A program made the translations under genes and the position numbers. From positions 1-12,542 of the forward strand of contig CAYWTL010000072.1 in the NCBI GenBank assembly GCA_964460245.1: a stretch of 12,542 nucleotides of DNA, in the 5' to 3' direction. Shown in pieces: positions 1 through 4,919 of this stretch (positions within the stretch are counted from its first letter, which is position 1; the number at the start of each line of letters is the position of its first letter). Below the pieces are notes generated by a model, which had not been told where the DNA came from, ran no database searches, and was given only the letters and a program-made list of their open reading frames with translations. This DNA is from JAXDBM01 sp964460245 (GTDB lineage Bacteria; Desulfobacterota; Syntrophia; Syntrophales; Fen-1087).

Positions 1-1543
1 GATGCCCTTCCGCGTCATAGCGGTCTCTCATCATCTGGCGGAATTTGGCCATTTCATCCTCGTTGACCTGGCCGCCCTTGTCGATGATGTTCTTCCGGCG
101 CACCGTCTCCACGATGAAGCCCGCCGTCTCGCCGGACATGACCGTCGTGCGGCCCCGCATGTTGGTGAAGGCGAACCGGGGCTTGAAGGCCCGGCCGCAC
201 ATTCCATAGTTGGCGGCGCCGTGGTCGGGGCCGATGACGTAGGTGATCTTGGGGGTGTCCAGGCATGTGCAGGCCCGGACCATGTCGGAGCCGTACTTGC
301 CGATGCCGCCCCACTCCTCGGCCTTGCCCACCATGTAGCCGGGCGAGCCCTGAAGGAACAGGACCGGAAGCTTGGAGTTTCCGCAGCGGATCATCCATTC
401 CGTCGCCTTGCGCGCCGCGTCGATGTAGATGACGCCGCTGGCGTTGGAGGCGATGACGCCCACGGGAATGCCCTTCATCCACATCTTGCCGGCGATAATG
501 GAGTCCCCGCGGCCGGGGCCGTAGGTGGGCTTGTACTCATAGAAGTAGCTGTCGTCGGCGAGGCACTTGATGGTTTCCTTGATGTTGATGTACTGGTACG
601 TGTCGATGGGCGTGCTGCGCATCATCTCCTTGAAGTCGAACTTCGGCTCCCGGTTCTCCCGGCGCTCGATGCAGAGCTTGTTGGAGGGCTCGAACTCCAT
701 CATGGCCCGGAGCTTCGCGATCCCCTCTTCCTGCGTACGGACAAAGTGATCGCAGCCGCCGGAGTGCTGGGTGTGCACGTAGGCGCCGCCCAGGTCTTCC
801 ATGGAGACGGTCTCGCCGATGGCCGATTTGACCATGGGGGGGCCGGCCAGGAAGGCGTAGGCCATCTTCTCGATCATGATGGACTCGCTGGCCAGGTAGA
901 CGATGTAGGCGCCGCCCGCCGTGTTGCCGCCGGTCGACAGGGTGTACTGGCGGATTCCCTTGGAGGACATGCGGCACATGTTGTAGAACATCGTTCCGAA
1001 GTGCCCGTCATCGGCAAAGCAGCCCACCTGAAGGGGCAGGTTGATTCCGCCGGAGTCAGTCAGGTAGACGCAGGGCAGCTCGCACTGCTCGGCAATCGCC
1101 TGGGCCCGCATGTGCTTCTTCAGCGTGATGGGGAAATAGGTGCCCGCGGCGTAGCGGTTCTCGTTGGCGAAGATCATGCAGTCCTTGCCCATGACCGTGC
1201 CGACGCCGGTGACGAGGCCGCCGCCAGGGATATGGCTGCGCTTTTCCGACTCGTAGATCTCGCCGCCGTAGAGGCGCTTCTTGCCGATGTCGTAGCCGGC
1301 ATCGAGCCCCAGCTCGTAGAAGTCCGTTCCCGGGTCGATCAGCATCTTGACCAGGTCGCGCATCGGTTTCTTGCCCTGCTTGGCCAGACGGGCCACCTGG
1401 GCTTCGCCGCCGATGTCATAGGCCTCCTCGCGGTGCTTGAAGAGAAGCGCGTCCTGCTCCTCCCAGTGTTTCAGATTGGCCGCCCGCTCCTTTTCCAGCC
1501 GTTCGGCTCTCGACAACCTTGGTTTTTTTTCTTCTTCTGCCAT
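1..1543 (-). CDS. Acyl-CoA carboxylase/decarboxylase carboxyltransferase subunit (MCC-beta/GcdA-like), C-terminus cut off by window edge
   Basis: The protein starts at the ATG whose first base is 1543, with a strong GAGGAGGGT ribosome site (1547-1555), and stays open for 514 codons to the left edge. It is a crotonase-fold carboxyltransferase with two halves. The N-half (about residues 105-270) has GTYFPITLKKHMRAQ (135-149), LTDSGGINLP (161-170), GGNTAGGAY (205-213), FLAGPPMVKSAIGE (231-244) and SMEDLGG (247-253). The C-half (about 320-480) has YGPGRGDSI, VGVIASNASG and NYGMCGRAFKPRF (445-457). These match the beta subunit of methylcrotonyl-CoA carboxylase and relatives, which move CO2 between carboxybiotin and an acyl-CoA. 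In anaerobes such subunits also serve glutaconyl-CoA decarboxylase. The segment after GRAFKPRF (NMRGRTTVMSGETAG) differs from the usual WPNARISVMGGEQAA, so the exact substrate is open. The biotin carboxylase and biotin carrier partners are not in the window. Family confidence is high; substrate confidence is low. Confidence 0.9.
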   Translation of the reverse strand, partial: MAEEEKKPRLSRAERLEKERAANLKHWEEQDALLFKHREEAYDIGGEAQVARLAKQGKKPMRDLVKMLIDPGTDFYELGLDAGYDIGKKRLYGGEIYESEKRSHIPGGGLVTGVGTVMGKDCMIFANENRYAAGTYFPITLKKHMRAQAIAEQCELPCVYLTDSGGINLPLQVGCFADDGHFGTMFYNMCRMSSKGIRQYTLSTGGNTAGGAYIVYLASESIMIEKMAYAFLAGPPMVKSAIGETVSMEDLGGAYVHTQHSGGCDHFVRTQEEGIAKLRAMMEFEPSNKLCIERRENREPKFDFKEMMRSTPIDTYQYINIKETIKCLADDSYFYEYKPTYGPGRGDSIIAGKMWMKGIPVGVIASNASGVIYIDAARKATEWMIRCGNSKLPVLFLQGSPGYMVGKAEEWGGIGKYGSDMVRACTCLDTPKITYVIGPDHGAANYGMCGRAFKPRFAFTNMRGRTTVMSGETAGFIVETVRRKNIIDKGGQVNEDEMAKFRQMMRDRYDAEGH

Positions 1544-1579
1544 GTCACCCTCCTCTATAGAATTTTGATGGACCACTGA

Positions 1580-1591
1580 AAAACGTGTTTT
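1580..1591. promoter_or_regulatory. Second operator-like palindrome (AAAAC-N2-GTTTT)
   Basis: The plus strand reads AAAACGTGTTTT: two perfect 5-base inverted arms around two bases. The core AAAC-N2-GTTT fits the spacing range described for PsrA-type TetR operators, but the outer flanks are A/T rather than the G/C preferred there. It sits on the -10 box of the proximal promoter candidate. Its resemblance to the palindrome at 1759-1772 is what makes it notable. Confidence 0.3.
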
Positions 1592-1615
1592 ATGCTTTGC
1601 CGGTTCCCGTGGAAA
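1587..1615 (-). promoter_or_regulatory. Candidate proximal promoter of the carboxyltransferase gene
   Basis: On the minus strand TTTCCA (1615-1610) and TAAAAC (1592-1587) are 17 bases apart, each matching four of six sigma70 consensus bases. Transcription would start near 1580, leaving a leader of about 37 nt before the ATG at 1543. The -35 box lies inside the small hairpin at 1600-1619, and the -10 box overlaps the AAAAC-GT-GTTTT palindrome at 1580-1591. The boxes are weak, so this is only a candidate. Confidence 0.28.
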
Positions 1616-1619
1616 CCGG
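1600..1619 (-). other. Small hairpin in the carboxyltransferase leader
   Basis: CCGGTTCC (1600-1607) can pair with GGAAACCGG (1611-1619) using one bulged A (plus-strand reading). In RNA from the distal promoter this is an 8-bp stem with a three-base loop, about 55 nt before the start codon. No T-run follows on the minus strand, so it does not look like a terminator. Confidence 0.35.
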
Positions 1620-1758
1620 GACGGTTATTCCGCTTTCGCCGCGCAAACATGGCTTCATGGTTGCCGTGGCAAGCTCCGCGCGGGTTCCTGACCAATTGAT
1701 GGAATGGGCAGATCTCCTTCAGGCGCAAGGACTTTGCGTAAGAGTGAGACTGATCCTT

Positions 1759-1772
1759 GAAACGACCGTTTC
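1759..1772. promoter_or_regulatory. PsrA-like operator palindrome GAAACG-AC-CGTTTC
   Basis: GAAACGACCGTTTC has perfect 6-base arms around a 2-base centre, which also reads as GAAAC-N4-GTTTC. It touches the last base of the candidate -10 box and covers the expected transcription start (about 1765) of the distal promoter, a typical repressor position. The pattern (G/C)AAAC-N2-4-GTTT(G/C) is the published consensus for PsrA, a fatty-acid-responsive TetR repressor of pseudomonads. Finding it before an acyl-CoA enzyme gene is consistent with control by an acyl-CoA-sensing regulator. No regulator gene is in the window, so the identity of the binding protein is an inference. Confidence 0.5.
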
Positions 1773-1798
1773 CTATATGAAAGAAGGCGGACTGTCAA
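1772..1798 (-). promoter_or_regulatory. Sigma70-like promoter for the carboxyltransferase gene
   Basis: On the minus strand a perfect TTGACA (1798-1793) is followed after 15 bases by TATAGG (1777-1772). The 15-base gap is short, but the -35 box is exact and the 20 bases upstream (1799-1818) are AT-rich for this genome, like an UP element. The start site would be near 1765. Promoter and palindrome together suggest regulated expression of the downstream gene. Confidence 0.5.
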
Positions 1799-1821
1799 GC
1801 ATTTTTAGCGATGGAAAATGC
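1799..1821. repeat. AT-rich inverted repeat just upstream of the -35 box
   Basis: GCATTTT on the minus strand (1821-1815) pairs with AAAATGC (1805-1799) across a 9-base loop. It adjoins the TTGACA box directly. It could be an UP-like element, an activator site, or chance in an AT-rich stretch. Confidence 0.3.
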
Positions 1822-1841
1822 GCGGGGGGTTCGTTGCGGGA

Positions 1842-1902
1842 CGGTTCGCGGACGGCGCGTCACAGGCCTGTTTCCAAGCCCGGATTCGCCGCCCGCGAAC
1901 CG
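1842..1902 (-). other. Long GC-rich stem-loop in the 3' region of the binding-protein gene
   Basis: On the minus strand, bases 1902-1887 pair with 1857-1842 over 16 contiguous positions. All pairs are Watson-Crick except one G.U (1892 with 1852). The 29-base loop holds the perfect palindrome ACAGGCCTGT (1862-1871) and can form a smaller inner stem. It begins 26 bases after the stop codon of the substrate-binding protein gene. The stem has no following T-run, so it is not a textbook Rho-independent terminator. It could stabilise the 3' end of the mRNA, mark a Rho-assisted end, or be a repetitive extragenic element. The G.U pair, which would be A.C on the other strand, favours function as minus-strand RNA. 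Confidence 0.55.
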
Positions 1903-1927
1903 GCGCGAAGGCGTGATTTCCGCAGGG

Positions 1928-3118
1928 TTATTTCTTTTTCCAGGTCGCCAGATCGTTGGCCGTCCAGCTCTGAAGCATGATGTGCGTCCCGTTGGGGCCG
2001 CATTTCTGGATCATGATGGAATCGGACCCCTGGTGCTGCGTGCGCGACCAGTTGATCTTCGGGCCGACCCCCTTGAAATCCTTCGTTTCGTTCAGGGCCT
2101 TCAGGCAGGCATCCGTGGAGAGCTTCGGCCCCACCCGCTTCAGGGCGTCGACGAAGGGCTCCGCAAAGAGAATGCCGGCCATATAGAACAGTCCCCACCG
2201 CTCATCCGGCGCCATGCGCCTGGCGGCCTCCCGGTACTTCACCATCTGGGGGAGGTTGGAGTCCGGGGGTTCGGCAAACGCCCCCGTGATGACCCCTTCC
2301 CACAACCCCCCGCTGATCTTGTGCATCAGGGCGTAGTCGGACAGCGTGTTCGAGGAGACCCACTGGGGCTTGTATCCGATGGTGGCGCAGGTTTTCAGCG
2401 CGATCACGGCCGTCGTCGGGTTGACCCACAGGATGACTGATTCGGCCCCGGCGTTCTTGAACTTGAGCATCTGGGAGGCCAGGTCCTTTTCCGTGGGCTC
2501 CACGGGGATTTCCGCCACCGCCTTCAGCTTGTAGTGGTTCATCCGCTGCCGGAAGCCGTCCAGCCCGTTCTTCCCGTAGGAGTCGTTCTGGTAGAAGAAC
2601 CCGATCTTTTTGATTTTCAGCTTCTCGACGATGTATTTGGTCAGCAGGGACGCCTCATCCTCGTAGAGGGGATAGACGCCGAAGAGATAGGGGTTGACGG
2701 GGAAGACGTATTCCTTGACGCTGGTCGCCGGGCCCACCCAGATGACCCTGTTCTGGGCAAGGTAATCCTTCACGGCCAGCCCTCCGGCGGCCGACACGCC
2801 GCCGACAAACGCGAAAATCCCGTGTTTCTCGACCAGCTCCTTGACCGCCGCCTTGGTCTGGCTCGGGTTGTACTGGTCATCCCGAACGAAGTACTTGATT
2901 TTCCGGCCGTGGATGCCGCCCGCTTCGTTGACCAGGTTGAACAGGATGCTCGATCCCCTGGCCACGGAGCCCCACGGGGCGGCCGGGCCCGTCTGGGGTC
3001 CCCACTGGGCGACCCGGATCTCCTTGTCGTCGAAGCCGGGCGCGGCGACGCCGGCCGGCGGCAGCGCGACCAGGGACAGCACGGCGATCAGAACGAAGAA
3101 CAGTCCTTTTTTGCGCAT
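1928..3118 (-). CDS. Periplasmic LivK-type ABC transporter substrate-binding protein
   Basis: This 396-residue protein belongs to the type 1 periplasmic binding proteins (Peripla_BP_6, the LivK/urea/amide group). An N-terminal signal peptide (MRKKG, then a hydrophobic run to about residue 23, with likely cleavage after GVA) exports it. Family signs are IRVAQWGPQTGPAAPWG near the mature N-terminus, NEAGGIHGRKIKYFVRDDQ, the AFVGGVSAAGG turn, and the FFYQNDSYGKNGLDGF hinge segment. It would capture a small solute and deliver it to a membrane ABC importer. No permease or ATPase genes are adjacent, so it is an orphan in this window. The ligand cannot be read from sequence; branched-chain amino acids, short acids and aromatic acids are all known in the family. 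I prefer the second ATG (3118) over the one at 3124 because AAGGAGG is 8 bases from it but only 2 from the first. Confidence 0.92.
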   Translation of the reverse strand: MRKKGLFFVLIAVLSLVALPPAGVAAPGFDDKEIRVAQWGPQTGPAAPWGSVARGSSILFNLVNEAGGIHGRKIKYFVRDDQYNPSQTKAAVKELVEKHGIFAFVGGVSAAGGLAVKDYLAQNRVIWVGPATSVKEYVFPVNPYLFGVYPLYEDEASLLTKYIVEKLKIKKIGFFYQNDSYGKNGLDGFRQRMNHYKLKAVAEIPVEPTEKDLASQMLKFKNAGAESVILWVNPTTAVIALKTCATIGYKPQWVSSNTLSDYALMHKISGGLWEGVITGAFAEPPDSNLPQMVKYREAARRMAPDERWGLFYMAGILFAEPFVDALKRVGPKLSTDACLKALNETKDFKGVGPKINWSRTQHQGSDSIMIQKCGPNGTHIMLQSWTANDLATWKKK

Positions 3119-3125
3119 GATCATT

Positions 3126-3133
3126 CCCTCCTT
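3126..3133 (-). promoter_or_regulatory. Ribosome binding site deciding the binding-protein start
   Basis: The minus strand reads AAGGAGGG. GGAGG is 8 bases from the ATG at 3118 and only 2 from the ATG at 3124, which favours the downstream start. The shorter product also begins with a cleaner signal peptide (MRKKG). Confidence 0.7.
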
Positions 3134-3256
3134 GATTGAATGTGGCCGCCGACGGTCCGTTCACCCCGGCGGAACCCTCTCCTCACCCTTCGACCGCGAT
3201 CGTTCGCATCAGAATGCCCGGCCATCACCCCCTTTGCGACCGAAATTCGTTTCCCG

Positions 3257-3721
3257 TCAGCCCTTGTACCATCGGCCCTTTTCCTTGAGGAAGGTGAAGC
3301 TGAAGTTCGCCTCCGTGGTCTCCCCCGTGTCGATGTAGCGGAACTTCAGGTCGACTTCGACCTGCGCGAACTTTTCCACGCCCGGCCAGGCCTGCCGGTC
3401 TTCGTTGTCCCGAATGCCGCCGATGTTCAGAATGCGGTAGGCCACGATCCGCACCGGCGACGCTTCGGCCTCGGCCGCATAGGCGGCATAGTCGTGGAGG
3501 GCGCAGTAGACGGACGACGGGGCGAGGTGATCGTAGACCGCCTTCAGGTCCCGCTTCAGTTCCGCTTCGAGGTAAGCCCGGGCCGCCCGGTAGACGGCGC
3601 GGCCCTCGGCGGACAGGCCGGGCAGACCAGCCGGTTCCGATCCGCGAACCGCCGCCGGCGCGAGGAGAATCGGCATCAGGAGGAGGATCGTCAACGGGAT
3701 TCGGAATCGCTTTCCGCTCAT
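3257..3721 (-). CDS. Small secreted hypothetical protein, possibly NTF2-like fold
   Basis: From the ATG at 3721 this is a 154-residue protein. It has a basic start (MSGKRFR), a hydrophobic stretch (IPLTILLLMPILLAPAA) and a likely cleavage site near AVRGS, so it should be exported. The mature part has a helix rich in A, Y, E and L, then alternating strands ending in FSFTFLKEKGRWYKG. That outline (an N-terminal helix, then a sheet ending in a short basic aromatic tail) resembles small SnoaL/NTF2-like proteins, but I do not recognise a specific family. The frame remains open upstream to 3904. I reject that longer form because the extra residues are low-complexity Pro/Arg-rich, lack a signal and run into the mazG promoter region. 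The ribosome site before 3721 is weak (GAAAG). It lies 138 bases before the binding-protein gene on the same strand and may share its transcript. Confidence 0.65.
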   Translation of the reverse strand: MSGKRFRIPLTILLLMPILLAPAAVRGSEPAGLPGLSAEGRAVYRAARAYLEAELKRDLKAVYDHLAPSSVYCALHDYAAYAAEAEASPVRIVAYRILNIGGIRDNEDRQAWPGVEKFAQVEVDLKFRYIDTGETTEANFSFTFLKEKGRWYKG

Positions 3722-3869
3722 GCTTTCAATCCGAAGTGCCGGCCGGACGGTCCACCCGGGCCGATGGGGGGCCGGGCGTTGAATGACAGGGGCCTGTATG
3801 CGGTTCGGCGGATGCCGGCGCACGCATGGAGGATGCGCGGAGGCAATCGCCGTCCCCGCCCGGAAATCG

Positions 3870-3899
3870 TTGTCACAGACTCCCGAATGTGTTAGTAAT
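3870..3899 (+). promoter_or_regulatory. Candidate promoter of the mazG-queA-tgt-sec-lepB operon
   Basis: TTGTCA (3870-3875, five of six consensus bases) and AGTAAT (3894-3899, four of six) are 18 bases apart. The predicted start is near 3906, about 22 bases before the mazG start codon. The divergent stretch 3722-3927 has no other convincing promoter for either strand. Confidence 0.4.
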
Positions 3900-3913
3900 C
3901 CCATCCAAAAAGC

Positions 3914-3921
3914 AAAGGGAG
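3914..3921 (+). promoter_or_regulatory. Ribosome binding site supporting a TTG start for mazG
   Basis: AAAGGGAG lies 6 bases before TTG at 3928. The only upstream in-frame ATG (3826) has no ribosome site, would precede the promoter and would add about 34 low-complexity residues foreign to MazG. This makes TTG the best start. Confidence 0.7.
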
Positions 3922-3927
3922 TATACC

Positions 3928-4731
3928 TTGGCGGATCCGTCTTTGCAAGTGCTAAGGGGCCTGTGGGACCTCCTGGAAATCATCCGAAAGCTGCGGTCTC
4001 CGGAAGGATGCCTCTGGGACCGGCAGCAGAAGCGGGAGGATGTCGGGCGCTACCTGATCGATGAGGCCTACGAGGTGATCGACGCGATCGCCGGCGGCTC
4101 GTCTTCAGACCTGCAGGAGGAACTGGGCGACCTGCTTTTTCAGATCTGCTTCCTGGCCGTCATGGCGGAGGAGCGGGAGGAGTTCGCGCTGCCCGATGTC
4201 CTGCGGGCCGTCGGGGAAAAAATGATCCGGCGCCACCCCCACGTTTTCGGCGGCCGGAAGGTTCGGGACGTCGACGAAATCAAGGCCAACTGGCGGGAAA
4301 TCAAGGAAAATCTGGAGAACAAACCCCGCGGCGCGGGAATCCTGGACGGGATTCCCCGTTCGCTGCCCGCGCTGCTGCGGGCGCAGAAGATGACGGAAAG
4401 GGCTTCCCGGGTCGGCTTCGACTGGGCCGCGACGGAAGAGGTCTTGGTCAAGGTCGAGGAGGAACTGGGGGAACTGAAGGCCGCGCTGCAGGGCGGCGAA
4501 CCGGCAAAGGTCAGGGAGGAACTGGGCGATCTCATCTTCGCGCTGGTGAACCTCGGCCGCTTTGCCCGGGTCGACGCCGAGGACGCGCTGCGCCGGGCCA
4601 ACGACAAGTTTGCCCGACGCTTTGCCGGGGTGGAGCGGGGTCTGGCGGCGCAGGGGAAAACGCCCGGGCAGGCCTCGCTCGCGGAAATGGACCGCCTCTG
4701 GGAGCAGGGCAAGATGGGAGAAAAAGGGTAA
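3928..4731 (+). CDS. mazG: Nucleoside triphosphate pyrophosphohydrolase MazG
   Basis: The protein is 267 residues from a TTG start, close to the 263 of E. coli MazG. It hydrolyses (d)NTPs to the monophosphate and pyrophosphate, and in E. coli it also affects the stringent-response alarmone level. It has two MazG modules. The N-module has the SPEGCLWDRQQ entry motif (24-34), DEAYEV (45-50), EELGDLLFQI (64-73) and KMIRRHPHVFGG (98-109). The C-module has KVEEELGELKAAL (175-187) and EELGDLIFALVN (197-208). Both keep the acidic helix residues that bind Mg2+; the first Glu of the N-module EExxE is Asp (D45), a mild change. It is the first gene of a plus-strand operon, with one base between its stop and the next gene. 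Placing it ahead of queA and tgt suggests co-expression rather than a shared pathway. Confidence 0.93.
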   Translation: MADPSLQVLRGLWDLLEIIRKLRSPEGCLWDRQQKREDVGRYLIDEAYEVIDAIAGGSSSDLQEELGDLLFQICFLAVMAEEREEFALPDVLRAVGEKMIRRHPHVFGGRKVRDVDEIKANWREIKENLENKPRGAGILDGIPRSLPALLRAQKMTERASRVGFDWAATEEVLVKVEEELGELKAALQGGEPAKVREELGDLIFALVNLGRFARVDAEDALRRANDKFARRFAGVERGLAAQGKTPGQASLAEMDRLWEQGKMGEKG

Positions 4732-4732
4732 C

Positions 4733-4918
4733 ATGGATTTTTTTCTGTGCGTGCTGGGTATGGTGTTCATCATCGAGGGCCTTCCCTACTTCGCGTTTCC
4801 GGACAAGATCAAGATCTATCTGGTCAAGGTGACCGAAATCCCCGACACGACCCTGCGAATGCTCGGCCTTGCCGCCATGGCGGCCGGGCTGCTCCTCGTC
4901 TACCTGGGACGGAGCTGA
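4733..4918 (+). CDS. DUF2065 (YjeT-like) inner-membrane microprotein
   Basis: This 61-residue protein fits DUF2065, the YjeT family (E. coli YjeT is 65 residues). It has two hydrophobic segments: FFLCVLGMVFIIEGLPYFAF near the N-terminus and LRMLGLAAMAAGLLLVYLG at the C-terminus, joined by a short polar loop with several Lys residues. The family signature IEGLPYFAFP and the final YLGR are present. Its function is unknown; in enterobacteria yjeT lies beside hflC and purA. Here its ATG follows the mazG stop by one base, and its stop ends one base before the queA ATG, so translation of the three genes is likely coupled. Confidence 0.88.
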   Translation: MDFFLCVLGMVFIIEGLPYFAFPDKIKIYLVKVTEIPDTTLRMLGLAAMAAGLLLVYLGRS

Positions 4919-4919
4919 G

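Larger units (their letters stand above)
1544..1927 (-). other. 384-base intergenic region with regulatory structure and no gene
   Basis: I see no credible gene on either strand here. Read on the minus strand it holds, in order: a 16-bp stem-loop (1902-1842), a 7-bp AT-rich inverted repeat (1821-1799), a promoter (1798-1772) with a palindrome on its start site (1772-1759), a small hairpin (1619-1600) overlapping a second candidate promoter (1615-1587), and the ribosome site of the carboxyltransferase (1555-1547). From the distal promoter the mRNA leader would be about 220 nt. I do not recognise a known riboswitch in it. Confidence 0.6.

Noticed and set aside
2..1579. 525-codon open frame on the plus strand covering the carboxyltransferase gene
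   Set aside because: It is an antisense shadow of a GC-rich gene. The opposite strand encodes an uninterrupted canonical carboxyltransferase with a strong ribosome site, while the plus frame gives a His/Ala/Val/Asp-rich product with no recognisable motif.
1585..1980. 131-codon plus-strand frame in the intergenic region
   Set aside because: It starts with GTG and no ribosome site, has an Arg/Ser-rich composition with no domain, and runs into the 3' end of the binding-protein gene.
3146..3172. CCGCCG/CGGCGG inverted repeat upstream of the binding-protein gene
   Set aside because: Only six pairs of pure GC repeat around a 15-base loop, which is expected by chance in DNA of this composition.
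3722..3904. N-terminal extension of the small secreted protein to an upstream start at 3904
   Set aside because: It would bury the signal peptide behind about 60 low-complexity residues and overlap the mazG promoter region.
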